DNA of 64,000 nt from an uncultured Flavobacteriales bacterium. GTDB taxonomy: Bacteria; Bacteroidota; Bacteroidia; Flavobacteriales; Crocinitomicaceae. A program made the translations under genes and the position numbers. The notes under the pieces are model-generated. The model was not told where the DNA came from. It made no database searches and was given only the letters and a program-made list of their open reading frames with translations. The stretch spans positions 1-64,000 of the forward strand of contig CAMLFH010000022.1 in the NCBI GenBank assembly GCA_946479285.1, written 5' to 3'. The first letter of the stretch is position 1, and every line of letters starts with the position of its first letter. Positions 36,313-44,630 of this stretch are shown in pieces.

Positions 36313-37485
36313 ATGGAAGCAAGTCTGATATCAATCTCAAGCATAAATGGTTGTGTAATTATTCCCACCTACAATAACGATCGTACCTTGGCGCGTGTTA
36401 TTCGCGAGGTGCTCGAGTATGTTCCGTCCGACCGTGTAATTATTGTAAACGACGGAGCAACGGATTCTACGCCCGAAATTTTAAAAACATTCGAGAACGA
36501 AGTCACAATTCTTGTTAATGAGGTGAACAAAGGAAAAGGATTTTCACTTAGAAAGGCCTTTAAGTTCGCACAGGAACAAGGATATGACACTGCTTTGACG
36601 ATTGATTCTGACGGACAGCATTATCCGAGTGATATTCCAATATTGATCGAGCAGGCGATTCAGAATCCGGGTGCAGTGATCATGGGTTCCCGAAATATGG
36701 ACCAGGAAGGAGTTCCTCAAAAGAGTTCTTTTGGAAATAAATTCTCCAATTTTTGGTTCAAGGTGGAAACGTGGATTACTTTGCCGGATACGCAAACCGG
36801 CTTTCGGATCTACCCTTTAAAGCCGCTGAAGAAAATCTGGCTGCTTACCAATAAATTCGAATTGGAGATCGAGGTGATTGTAAAACTGGCCTGGCGTTTT
36901 GTGCCATTCGTTGCCGTCCCGATCCAGGTGAAGTACCACCCGAATGAACGTGTTTCTCATTTCCGTCCGGGAAGAGATTTTACCCGAATCAGTATTTTGA
37001 ATACCGTTTTGGTATTGATTGCTTTGGTCTGGTATTATCCCAGGAAATTCTTTTCTGTTCAAACGTGGAGAGCGATCAAAAACGAAGCCATCAAGCCAGA
37101 GGAATCTAATGCGCGGAAGGCAATGTCTATTGGGTTCGGATTTTTTATGGGAATTATACCGCTTTGGGGTTTTCAGTTATTGATTGGAATTCCACTGTCT
37201 GTTGTGTTCCGGATGAACAAGGTCTTATTTATTACAGCAGCAAATATTTCAATTCCTCCAACATTGCCGTTTATTATCTATGTAAGTTTTATATGCGGAC
37301 AATTGGTTTTGACGGGTAAAACAGATAGTTCTCAGCTTGTTGATATGAGCCTGGAATCTATCAAGAACAATGCGGTTCAATATTTTGTCGGAGCATGTGT
37401 TTTTGCAGTGCTTGCTTTTGCAGCAGGTTTTTTGGTGAGTTTTACCCTGCTGAAGATTTTCAGAAAAGAACCAAAAGCAGGTTAG
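36313..37485 (+). CDS. Glycosyltransferase family 2 fused to a DUF2062 membrane domain
   Basis: A 390-residue protein with a GT2 domain at about 10-230 (IIPTYNNDRTLARVI, IVNDGATDSTPEIL, DXD-like LTIDSDGQHYPSD, and MGSRNMD) joined to a C-terminal DUF2062 region at about 265-385 with three membrane segments (FGFFMGIIPLWGFQ, KVLFITAANISIPPTLPF, FAVLAFAAGFLVSF). It is the only rightward gene between the two leftward pigment operons. In Bacteroidota this two-domain protein is common in flexirubin-type loci; a lipid-linked glycosyl transfer in pigment or envelope assembly is inferred, not shown. A TAATTTTG box (36299-36306) lies 7 bases before the start codon. Confidence 0.82.
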   Translation: MEASLISISSINGCVIIPTYNNDRTLARVIREVLEYVPSDRVIIVNDGATDSTPEILKTFENEVTILVNEVNKGKGFSLRKAFKFAQEQGYDTALTIDSDGQHYPSDIPILIEQAIQNPGAVIMGSRNMDQEGVPQKSSFGNKFSNFWFKVETWITLPDTQTGFRIYPLKPLKKIWLLTNKFELEIEVIVKLAWRFVPFVAVPIQVKYHPNERVSHFRPGRDFTRISILNTVLVLIALVWYYPRKFFSVQTWRAIKNEAIKPEESNARKAMSIGFGFFMGIIPLWGFQLLIGIPLSVVFRMNKVLFITAANISIPPTLPFIIYVSFICGQLVLTGKTDSSQLVDMSLESIKNNAVQYFVGACVFAVLAFAAGFLVSFTLLKIFRKEPKAG

Positions 37486-38028
37486 AGTCATAATCCTCAG
37501 TTTTTCCCCGCAAATGCACAAATTTTTGAGACGCCTACCGGTGGGAGTTATGTACTTAAGTCAGGTAGTATCAAAAAAGAACTTAGCGTAGAATTATTTG
37601 ACGCGCAGATTTCGCAGACTCCGACATTGTCGGAGCGCAGATTTTAAAAGTTATACATCTGCGTAAATCCGAGACATCCGCGTGCTTTTTTTAAAATATT
37701 CAGCTTCTTGCAAGCTCCTGTTAAATCTATTTGAATCATTGCTTCAAAATAAGAAAATCCTTTTTACCTGTGTTAAATACATAATTCCCCCTACCGGTCG
37801 TCTCTTTTTAGTTTACAGGAGAATCTCCCACCTCAGATGCACTTTTAATTCGTGTTTGTGGTAAATAAAAACATTCTTGAATAGCGGAAAACGCCGAAAA
37901 TTGCCTTTAACTAAAAAACATTTTTGTGCTCAGAAAATCAAAGAGGCGACTAAGCGCCTCCAAAAAATTTGTGCATTTGTGGTAAAGAAAATGTGGGATG
38001 CGAATCGTCTCACACCCTACACCCAGTT
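37486..38028. repeat. 543-base non-coding spacer with palindromic repeat arms
   Basis: No gene is visible here. The spacer is bounded by inverted arms: CCCCGCAAATGCACAAAT at 37506-37523 and its complement-like ATTTGTGCATTTGTGGTAAA at about 37967-37985. A decayed third arm (CGTGTTTGTGGTAAATAAA) lies at 37851-37869. Inside are CTACCGGT words at 37535 and 37791, a GAGGCG/CGCCTC hairpin at 37943-37960 and a perfect hairpin CTCCGAC-ATT-GTCGGAG at 37619-37635. Related arms occur again at 58.76-58.88 kb. The spacer separates the GT2-DUF2062 gene from the convergent dehydratase gene. Confidence 0.75.
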
Positions 38029-38394
38029 TCAAATGTAGACCCCCGAGAATTTCAAACAAACCGCTTCTGTGGTGATAAGTTGCCCGGAAACTTTCAACGT
38101 TTGGTCTTCCTGCTCCGTAACGGTCATTTTGAATGTTGCTTCCGGTGTGTTTACCGGATTCAGTACAGCCAAAAATTTGCTGGTTGCCAACGTTTTTAAC
38201 TGAATCGTTTTTTTGAAATGCGTTCCCAAAATTTCTTTCACCAATTCCAATTGCACAACACCGGGTGTTACGGGATTATTTGGAAAATGCCCTTCGTAAA
38301 TAGAATGGTCTGCATTGATAGAAATAGTCGCCTCCAGTACATTTTCCGCAAATGTCAATTCCTTAATCGTATAAAAAGTGTCTTTTAGTATCAT
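38029..38394 (-). CDS. 3-hydroxyacyl-ACP dehydratase, hotdog fold (ApeI-like)
   Basis: A 121-residue single hotdog domain with the FabZ/FabA-type catalytic region YEGHFPNNPVTPGVVQLEL near residue 33. The expected His is in GHFP and an acidic residue lies in VQLELVKE. It should dehydrate the beta-hydroxy intermediate after each extension, setting the polyene double bonds. It is the last gene of the first leftward operon, sharing one base with the LolA-like gene. The second hotdog protein (44202-44630) lacks this His, which suggests a heteromer like the ApeI-ApeP pair of known aryl-polyene systems. Confidence 0.85.
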   Translation of the reverse strand: MILKDTFYTIKELTFAENVLEATISINADHSIYEGHFPNNPVTPGVVQLELVKEILGTHFKKTIQLKTLATSKFLAVLNPVNTPEATFKMTVTEQEDQTLKVSGQLITTEAVCLKFSGVYI

Positions 38395-39020
38395 TAGAAA
38401 GTAGTGAATTTAGAATCATTAATTGTTCCGTTAACTTCCATGTTGGAAAAGCTGTAAACCAGTTTGTTATCGTTGTCTGTCAACATAGTTAGTTCCTTGA
38501 TCGTCAATTCTTTTTTATTGAAAATCAGGATGATCTCGGAAACATAGCGTTTCATTTTGTCGCTTTTCGGGGTAAGCACCAATTTGTAATTGGATTTGTT
38601 CTCGTAATAACTGATCTTGAATTCTTTTTCGTTCAGGAATTCGCCGGTCATCATTTGTACCATCAAACCCTGGATTTTTTTGACTACCATTTTGGAAGAA
38701 GCACTGCTCACTTCTTTGCCTTTTTCCTGGAGTTTAACGGTTTTTCCATTAATCAGGATAATCTGGCTTTCCGGTTTTGATTTTTCCCAGCGGATTTTGT
38801 TTTCCTTCTTGTACCACATTTTCCCGGAGCCTTTTTGTGCAGAAGTCAAAAGGGGAGAAGTAGCCGTTTCGGTAAAATCTGCCTGGATGGCTTTCGTTTC
38901 CTTGTGCTGTTTTTCCAAAGCTGCTTTGCATGCTTTCGGATCCGCAATTTTAGTATAATCCTGTGCGGAAAGTGTTGCCGAAAGGAGTAAGAAAAAGAAG
39001 AGACTACTTATTAATTTCAT
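38394..39020 (-). CDS. LolA-like outer-membrane lipoprotein carrier family protein
   Basis: A 208-residue periplasmic protein with a signal peptide (1-19, ending in LSAQ) followed by the LolA pattern: TKAIQADFTETAT, GKMWYKKENKIRWE and MTGEFLNEKEFKISYYE. LolA carries lipids through the periplasm on a half-barrel. Placement inside the polyketide operon suggests that it ferries the hydrophobic pigment or its precursor toward the outer membrane. It overlaps the deacetylase gene by 17 bases and shares a base with the dehydratase gene. Confidence 0.83.
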   Translation of the reverse strand: MKLISSLFFFLLLSATLSAQDYTKIADPKACKAALEKQHKETKAIQADFTETATSPLLTSAQKGSGKMWYKKENKIRWEKSKPESQIILINGKTVKLQEKGKEVSSASSKMVVKKIQGLMVQMMTGEFLNEKEFKISYYENKSNYKLVLTPKSDKMKRYVSEIILIFNKKELTIKELTMLTDNDNKLVYSFSNMEVNGTINDSKFTTF

Positions 39021-39771
39021 GAATGAATTTTTTCAGATTTTCCTGATTTGCAAAAATAATGCCTTTTGCTTTTATCGTGGTGATATACTCATCCAGTATA
39101 TCTGCCGTTTGTTCCAGATTATCATGCAATAAAACAATGCTTCCGGGTTTGGTCCGCATTAAGCGTTTCATTAATGATTCCTTGTTTTTAAAGGAATCGT
39201 ATGAACGAACGCTCCATGCCACAATTTTCATGCTCCGTCGTTTCAAAGCACGTGCAATCTTTGGATTCGTATAGCCGATTGGCGGTCTGAAAATCCTAAT
39301 TTTTTCAGGTACTAATGGTTCAATGTTTTGAGAAAACGCATCGATTTCTTCGGCAATTTTTGAACTGTGAAGCATGGCAAAGAAAAGCGAATGATTTTGA
39401 GTGTGATTTCCAACGGAATGCCCCTCTGAAATAATGCGCTGCAAAATCTCGGGATGTTCCTGTGCTTTGTATCCGATGACAAAAAAGATTGCTTTAATGC
39501 CGTGCTTCTGAAGCGTATCTAAAATCCGTGGTGTTTGTTTGGGATCCGGACCATCGTCAAAGGTCAGGATAACTTCCGGACCAACGTTTCGGAAGATACC
39601 CGGATAAAAGTATTGAAAGCGAAGAAAAATGATCCCAAAGACAAGAAAAACACAAAAACTTGAGACCACGAAGAAAATCAAAAGCCATAGATAAGGACTG
39701 TTCCGGAAAATTAGAAGGACAATTAAGAGCGTACTTAATGCAACTGCAATATTGAGTTTATGCTTCCACAT
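39004..39771 (-). CDS. Polysaccharide deacetylase family protein (NodB domain, membrane anchored)
   Basis: A 255-residue protein with two N-terminal hydrophobic segments (about 5-20 and 27-50) and a NodB-type domain. Motif 1 is LTFDDGPDPKQTP near residue 70, motif 2 is SVGNHTQNHS with the metal His pair, and motif 3 is IFRPPIGYTNPK. The metal-dependent hydrolase core is therefore intact. In known aryl-polyene-type loci such genes recur, but the acyl or N-acetyl group removed here is unknown. It overlaps both neighbours (14 bases with the chain-length factor, 17 with LolA), so it is an integral part of the operon. Confidence 0.83.
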   Translation of the reverse strand: MWKHKLNIAVALSTLLIVLLIFRNSPYLWLLIFFVVSSFCVFLVFGIIFLRFQYFYPGIFRNVGPEVILTFDDGPDPKQTPRILDTLQKHGIKAIFFVIGYKAQEHPEILQRIISEGHSVGNHTQNHSLFFAMLHSSKIAEEIDAFSQNIEPLVPEKIRIFRPPIGYTNPKIARALKRRSMKIVAWSVRSYDSFKNKESLMKRLMRTKPGSIVLLHDNLEQTADILDEYITTIKAKGIIFANQENLKKFIHEINK

Positions 39772-40681
39772 CAGTTCTACAGATGAGCGTCAGCCCCAAT
39801 TTATTAGATTCTAAATTATTCACGATCAAAACTCGTTGATCTGCTGTGTTTTTCAGGAGCCAGTCATTTGCCATGTGCACAGCAAAAGAAGAAGCGCTTT
39901 GGTAAAAACCACTGTAATCCGTGAAAGAGTAATGTTTTTGGTCCGATTTGAAAGTAGTACCGGCTTCCAGGATCAGATCAATATCGGTAAACGAACAGTT
40001 ATTAGCAGCAAGGAATTGTGCTGCCAGAGCTTCCGTATTTTCAGAAGAGAAATAAACTTCACAAGCTTGGATCCCGGCAATTGAATTTCCTTTTTCCCCG
40101 GACAAGACCATAAAAGTAGCTCCGGAAGTAAATGGTTTTTCTGTTCCGATCACCGAACCCCGTAACCGCTCTAAAAATGGAATGGCTTCATCCGTTGCTC
40201 CGACCAAAACGGAATTTTTTCCTTCATCAATGCACAAAAGACCATCTTTCAACGCAACTTCAAATGAAAGCGCGTTTTGAGTATGTGTCATATTGTATGA
40301 GTGATTCTTCAGATCTAAAGAAATCTGACCGGAAATGGTATTGTGAGTACTTTGAATAAAAGCAGTTGGAGAAAGAATGTCTCCGCTCACACTATTGATT
40401 GTGACTAAAAATTTTTCAGTATCTGTCAAACACCCCAATGCGGTTCCTACCGAAATTGCATCGAACTCACGGGAAACTTTTTCCTGGCAAACTTTAGAGG
40501 CAGTAATTCCCATGCGGAGAATAGTGCTCAATCTTCTAAGCGCTGCAACCGGAATGTAATTTTTATAATCCGGAGAGATCAACCCATTTTCAGCGGTCAA
40601 AGGCTTCAGATTATCCCAGATGTTTTCTTTCTGAAACGAGTTCTGATGAGTAATTGATTCTATATGTTGAATGAAATACAT
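39758..40681 (-). CDS. Ketosynthase-like chain-length factor (copy 2, polyene-side module)
   Basis: A 307-residue KS-fold protein lacking the nucleophile: NMTHTQNALSFEVAL occupies the Cys site. It is a paralogue of the 28162-29199 protein; both have LRR near residue 50, SPTAFIQST or TPTNFVQST, and YNMTH before the missing Cys. It lies 1 base from its KS gene. With that KS it probably forms the KS-CLF heterodimer that determines aryl-polyene length, as ApeO-ApeC do in described systems. Confidence 0.83.
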   Translation of the reverse strand: MYFIQHIESITHQNSFQKENIWDNLKPLTAENGLISPDYKNYIPVAALRRLSTILRMGITASKVCQEKVSREFDAISVGTALGCLTDTEKFLVTINSVSGDILSPTAFIQSTHNTISGQISLDLKNHSYNMTHTQNALSFEVALKDGLLCIDEGKNSVLVGATDEAIPFLERLRGSVIGTEKPFTSGATFMVLSGEKGNSIAGIQACEVYFSSENTEALAAQFLAANNCSFTDIDLILEAGTTFKSDQKHYSFTDYSGFYQSASSFAVHMANDWLLKNTADQRVLIVNNLESNKLGLTLICRTDVEA

Positions 40682-40682
40682 A

Positions 40683-41858
40683 TTAAACCTTGCTTAAAAT
40701 GATCGTTGAGTTATTTCCTCCGAATCCAAAGGAGTTGGATAAGATATGATTTACAGAATTTCCTTCTGAAAAGTTTTTGATCGGAATCAGGCCTGTTTCT
40801 TCGATCGCCTGTCTGAAATTCAGATTTGGCAATAAAAGCCCTTTGTTCAGAGCTAAAATACTGAACACAGCTTCAATTCCTCCGGAGGCAGCTAAGGTAT
40901 GACCTGTATAGGCTTTGGTGGAACTGAATGGGGGTACAGCTGTACCAAAAACCGTTTTTATACCGTGAGATTCCGAAAGATCGTTGTTTGGAGTTGCTGT
41001 TCCGTGTGCATTGATGTAATCAATATCATCCGGATTCAAACCGGCAATTGCCAAAGCGCCTTTCATGGAAAGTGTTGCTCCGAGTCCTTCCGGGGAAGAA
41101 GCTGTTTGATGATAAGCGTCCGAAGCATTGCTCCAGCCTGAAAGAACAGCCAAAGGTTCTTTACCGGATTTTTTGAGTGTTTCTTCGGTTTCCAGAACCA
41201 AAAACCCGGCACCTTCACCCAGGTTCAACCCTTTTCGACTTTCATCAAAAGGTCTGCACCATTCGTCATCGAAGATCATTAAAGAACGAAATCCTGAAAT
41301 GGTGAATTGGGAAAGCCCATCCGTTCCACCAACGACCACGCGATCCAATTGTCCGCTCAAAAGCATTCTTGCTCCGAGCATGATTGAATTCGCTGCAGAG
41401 GAACAAGCAGTAGAAATGGTATTGACATATCCGTCGATTCCCAGTTCTTTTGCGATTTGTTCGCTGGTTGAGCCGCTGGGATGATTTTTGTAAATCTCCA
41501 AATCATCACTTTCACCGTTCAAAAAGTCTTTGTAGGCAATTTCACTGACGTCCATTCCGCCCACAGATGTTCCGGAGATTAAGCCGGTTCTGACAGCAGG
41601 ATTTAGTGCATGTCCCTTAAAAGCTTCTTTAGCGGCTATCATTCCAAGCAAAGCGGTTCTGGAAGCATGCTGCGTTAATTCAAAACGGGCGACCAATTCG
41701 GCATTGCTCCAGCGGATTTCACCGACTTTGAAACGCTCTGTATAGGGCTTTTGACCTTGCTTAATCCCGGTTTTTTCAGAACTCAGGGAAAGCAAAGTTT
41801 CTTCTACGTTTTCACCGATAGAAGAAATAACGCCATATCCAGTAACGTAAATGCGCAT
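40683..41858 (-). CDS. Beta-ketoacyl-ACP synthase II (KS, polyene-side module)
   Basis: A 391-residue condensing enzyme. Catalytic Cys152 lies in ISTACSSAANSIM, the first His in NAHGTATPNND near residue 292 and the second in KAYTGHTLAASGGIEA near residue 327; SNSFGFGGNNSTI ends the domain. It is followed by its chain-length factor and preceded by its ACP with no gap. The paralogue at 29190-30389 has the same gene order. Proposed to be the main iterative extender of the aryl polyene. Confidence 0.9.
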   Translation of the reverse strand: MRIYVTGYGVISSIGENVEETLLSLSSEKTGIKQGQKPYTERFKVGEIRWSNAELVARFELTQHASRTALLGMIAAKEAFKGHALNPAVRTGLISGTSVGGMDVSEIAYKDFLNGESDDLEIYKNHPSGSTSEQIAKELGIDGYVNTISTACSSAANSIMLGARMLLSGQLDRVVVGGTDGLSQFTISGFRSLMIFDDEWCRPFDESRKGLNLGEGAGFLVLETEETLKKSGKEPLAVLSGWSNASDAYHQTASSPEGLGATLSMKGALAIAGLNPDDIDYINAHGTATPNNDLSESHGIKTVFGTAVPPFSSTKAYTGHTLAASGGIEAVFSILALNKGLLLPNLNFRQAIEETGLIPIKNFSEGNSVNHILSNSFGFGGNNSTIILSKV

Positions 41859-42113
41859 TTATTGATTTTTAGAAATGTAATCTGCTAAAGTATTCACCGA
41901 ATGAAAGATCTCTTTTCCTGCAGCCGGATCAGCAATTTTAATTCCGTAGTTAGAATCCAGTAAAACAATGAATTCCAAAGCATCAATCGAGTCCAGTCCA
42001 AGTCCGTCTTCTCCGAATAAAGGAGCATCGTCCCGGATGTCTGCAGGTGTTAAATCTTCAAGGTTCAATTGCTCAATAATTTGAGCCTTTAGGTTTTCTT
42101 TTAAGTCACTCAT
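41859..42113 (-). CDS. Acyl carrier protein (polyene-side module)
   Basis: An 84-residue ACP with the prosthetic-group site LGLDSIDALEF; Ser42 is the acceptor. It shares LTPADI and LFGED/E words with the ACP at 30395-30664. It is directly followed by the KS gene (no spacer) and overlaps the upstream ketosynthase-like gene by 8 bases. It would carry the growing polyene between KS, KR and DH. Confidence 0.93.
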   Translation of the reverse strand: MSDLKENLKAQIIEQLNLEDLTPADIRDDAPLFGEDGLGLDSIDALEFIVLLDSNYGIKIADPAAGKEIFHSVNTLADYISKNQ

Positions 42114-42714
42114 TTCTGTATTGTTTAATTAGAGTTGAAAGTTCAAATTCGATTGAATGTTCTTTGCTTTCTGAATTAGTCAGCAAAAATAGGAAACATT
42201 CTTGTTCGCCATTCGTTTTTGCTTCTACCCAGGCACATAAACAGCTATTATTTCCCTTATTTAACGCTATTTGTGACCATTCCGCAAAATGAGCCGGATG
42301 AAAGGCTTCTTCCACGAAAAAGCAATTTTCACCATACCATTTGTGGCGGATACATAATTCTCCGGTTACGATATTCGGCAAAGTATAGACAAACAGGGAA
42401 GGGCTGGGTTTTTTTAGCTGTTCGTAGCTTTCTACAAACAGGTTGTCTGTATTCTGACTGGCAGAACTATTTGCAAAGATTAGTTGAAGATCGTTCTCCT
42501 GGTCAAGCTCTTTGGGAAAAAACGGAAGCAGGATTTCTGTTCCGATGAATGCCATTTTGGAAAGAACATCCATTTTGTAAAACTTCGGATAGTCCGCATT
42601 GAGCTGCTGATAGGCTGACTTCAGCGGGTTCTCTTCGTCCAATCCAACGAAAAGGGCCTTTCCGTTCAGATACACTCCTTTCGGAGAAACGTAACTATGT
42701 GCCAGGATCTTCAC
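42106..42714 (-). CDS. Truncated ketosynthase-like protein, no catalytic Cys
   Basis: A 202-residue protein matching only the N-terminal half of the KS fold. It shows family-like segments (YKMDVLSKMAFIGTEILLP, LIFANSSASQNTDN and PSLFVYTLPNIVTGELCIRHKWYGEN) but has no TACS-type nucleophile and no C-terminal His motifs. The last ~40 residues form beta-like sequence. Proteins of this kind recur in aryl-polyene loci and are thought to be non-catalytic partners. It overlaps the ACP and the next KS by a few bases, so it is unlikely to be a decayed remnant. Confidence 0.7.
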   Translation of the reverse strand: MKILAHSYVSPKGVYLNGKALFVGLDEENPLKSAYQQLNADYPKFYKMDVLSKMAFIGTEILLPFFPKELDQENDLQLIFANSSASQNTDNLFVESYEQLKKPSPSLFVYTLPNIVTGELCIRHKWYGENCFFVEEAFHPAHFAEWSQIALNKGNNSCLCAWVEAKTNGEQECFLFLLTNSESKEHSIEFELSTLIKQYRNE

Positions 42715-43784
42715 GGTAGTTTTTCTAAGATTAAACTTGCATTTCCTCCTCCAAATCCGGAAGCGGTCTTCAAAACGGTCTTCAATTCTTTTGATTCGAT
42801 GTTTTGAATGATATTCAATGGCACACTGGTTCCTGTTTCCTGAAAGCCAAGGTTTGGAAACAGGATGCTCTTTTCCATAGAAACAATGCTCATGATCGTT
42901 TCCAAAATTCCCGCAGCTCCCAAAGTATGGCCGAAATAGCCTTTCATGCTGTTGAGCGGAACATGGTCTAAGTGCGTTCTTCCAAAAGCAATACTTTCCA
43001 TTTCATCATTGAAAACAGTAGCTGTTCCGTGTGCCGAAATAAAATCAATGTCAGCAGTACTTAAACCGCTTCGTTTCAATGTTTTTTCGATGGATCTGAC
43101 CAAACCTTCTCCTGTTCGGGAAGGGCCGGAAATGTGATTGGCATCATTGGAAGACGATCCGCCTTTGTACAAAACGGCAAAATCTTTCGGTTTTTGAGTC
43201 GAAACCAGGACAATTCCACATCCTTCACCCAAGGAAGTTCCGTTCCTGGATTTATCAAATGGTTTACAAGCTTCACTGCTCAGGGCAAACAAGCTTTGAA
43301 AACCGTAGGAAACAAAATCAGAAACCGCATCGATTCCGATAACAATTACTTGTTCGTATTTCCCAGCCAGCAAATAATCTGCTGCTGTATTAATGGCAAT
43401 GACTCCGGAAATGCATGCATTAGAAATAATGAACACTTCTGTTCCCGGAAAAAATTCGTGTATGATTGGCTGCGTACTCGCAAAGGTGTCACCCGGAAGT
43501 AAATCAATATTTCCCTTCGTTGAACTAACGATCACAGCTGTTTTTTGAGGAAAACCTAAGACTTTGACAAGTGCTTTTTCAAGAGCTTCTCTTAAAAGCG
43601 TATCGTAGCGATTGGCAGAAATTTCTTCCCGTTTAGCTAACGGAATGGGTGTATCCTCAAAACCCCCGTTTTCAACCGTTTTAATTCCGGAAATACCTTT
43701 TTGAAAAGCATCAACATGCTGCTCAACCGTGTTTCCAAGCGGAGTAACTAATGAAATCGGTGATATGTAAACCGGCTTATGCAT
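42711..43784 (-). CDS. Beta-ketoacyl-ACP synthase (third KS)
   Basis: A 357-residue condensing enzyme, shorter than the other KS proteins. Cys124 lies in IISNACISGVIAIN, the first His in SAHGTATVFNDE near residue 270 and the second in KGYFGHTLGAAGILET near residue 305. TASGFGGGNASLIL closes the domain. The nucleophile context NACISG differs from the usual TACSSS, implying a distinct substrate, perhaps priming with the aryl-acryloyl starter. It overlaps the thioesterase by 8 bases and the ketosynthase-like gene by 4. Confidence 0.88.
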   Translation of the reverse strand: MHKPVYISPISLVTPLGNTVEQHVDAFQKGISGIKTVENGGFEDTPIPLAKREEISANRYDTLLREALEKALVKVLGFPQKTAVIVSSTKGNIDLLPGDTFASTQPIIHEFFPGTEVFIISNACISGVIAINTAADYLLAGKYEQVIVIGIDAVSDFVSYGFQSLFALSSEACKPFDKSRNGTSLGEGCGIVLVSTQKPKDFAVLYKGGSSSNDANHISGPSRTGEGLVRSIEKTLKRSGLSTADIDFISAHGTATVFNDEMESIAFGRTHLDHVPLNSMKGYFGHTLGAAGILETIMSIVSMEKSILFPNLGFQETGTSVPLNIIQNIESKELKTVLKTASGFGGGNASLILEKLP

Positions 43785-44205
43785 CTATCCAATTTTGAGC
43801 TTCTTCCCAAATGCGGTAGAATTCAGGTTTGATCAATTCTAAGGTTCGATCCGAAACAAACATGAATACCTGCATGGTCATTCCTTTTGCTGCAACTTGT
43901 TTGGTTGTCTCATTGATTACTTCGTAACGAAAGACAATTTTGGCGGAATCGTGTTTTTCAAGGATCACATTTACCAATGCTTCTTCTCCAAAAAAGATGG
44001 AGGCTTTGTGTGAAATTTCCGATTTTACAATCGGAACGAAATATCCCTGGGCATAAATATCCAGGTACTGGACGCCATAATCTCTCCCGAATTGCTCACG
44101 CGCATCTTCAAAGAATTTCAGGTAGTTTCCATGCCATACAACACCCATTGCATCCGTTTCACTGAAACGAATCGGTACGCGAATGGAAGATTTTAGGATT
44201 TTCAT
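43777..44205 (-). CDS. Acyl thioesterase, 4HBT hotdog family
   Basis: A 142-residue hotdog thioesterase with the 4-hydroxybenzoyl-CoA-thioesterase motif SETDAMGVVWHGNYLKFFEDAREQF near the N terminus, containing the catalytic Asp. It should hydrolyse an acyl-ACP or acyl-CoA, either to release the polyene chain or to clear stalled intermediates. It overlaps its neighbours on both sides by 4 to 8 bases within the main operon. ApeK of described clusters is the likely counterpart. Confidence 0.87.
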   Translation of the reverse strand: MKILKSSIRVPIRFSETDAMGVVWHGNYLKFFEDAREQFGRDYGVQYLDIYAQGYFVPIVKSEISHKASIFFGEEALVNVILEKHDSAKIVFRYEVINETTKQVAAKGMTMQVFMFVSDRTLELIKPEFYRIWEEAQNWIDA

Positions 44206-44630
44206 GCCAGAACAATTTTCATTTGGCAGCTCACCAGCACATTTCCGTTTGATTTTGCCGTTCCTTCCACTAAGTGAATGGTATCAAAAGTGCTCAATAC
44301 TTCCACGGAGGTTTCGATGAGGTCGTTTTCTTTTGCCGCTTGCTGCACGTTTACATGAGTCACTGCGCCGATGAAACCCAATTTCGGTTCGCCGCCTTCT
44401 ACCAGGCTGTTCAAATAACCAAAGCCGGCAGCGCAGGTTTGTGCAATATTTTCAATCAATGCTGATTCGGATAGAACAGCGTTTTCTAAGAACAAATTGT
44501 CAGATGCAATCTTAAATTCGGTTTTAAAACCCGTTTCATCTGCTGTCAAAAGGCTGTCAATCATTACAAAAGGAGCTCTTTGTGGAATAATTGACGTGAT
44601 ATTTTCTTTGCTAATCAACATAATATTCAA
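44202..44630 (-). CDS. Hotdog-fold dehydratase-like protein, catalytic His absent (ApeP-like)
   Basis: A 142-residue FabZ-like protein (138 with the alternative ATG at 44621). It keeps IIPQRAPFVMIDSL at the start, the place of FabZ PHRYPFL, and ALIENIAQTCAAGFGYL on the central helix, with Glu present. The HFPGxP loop carrying the catalytic His is replaced by DNLFLENAVLSE. Known ApeP proteins are non-standard partners of the active dehydratase ApeI, here at 38029-38394. It overlaps the acyltransferase gene by 20 bases and the thioesterase by 4. Confidence 0.82.
   Translation of the reverse strand: MNIMLISKENITSIIPQRAPFVMIDSLLTADETGFKTEFKIASDNLFLENAVLSESALIENIAQTCAAGFGYLNSLVEGGEPKLGFIGAVTHVNVQQAAKENDLIETSVEVLSTFDTIHLVEGTAKSNGNVLVSCQMKIVLA

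Noticed and set aside
37486..38028. tRNA or small RNA gene in the repeat-rich spacer
   Set aside because: No cloverleaf or T-loop was found; the structure is explained by palindromic repeats.
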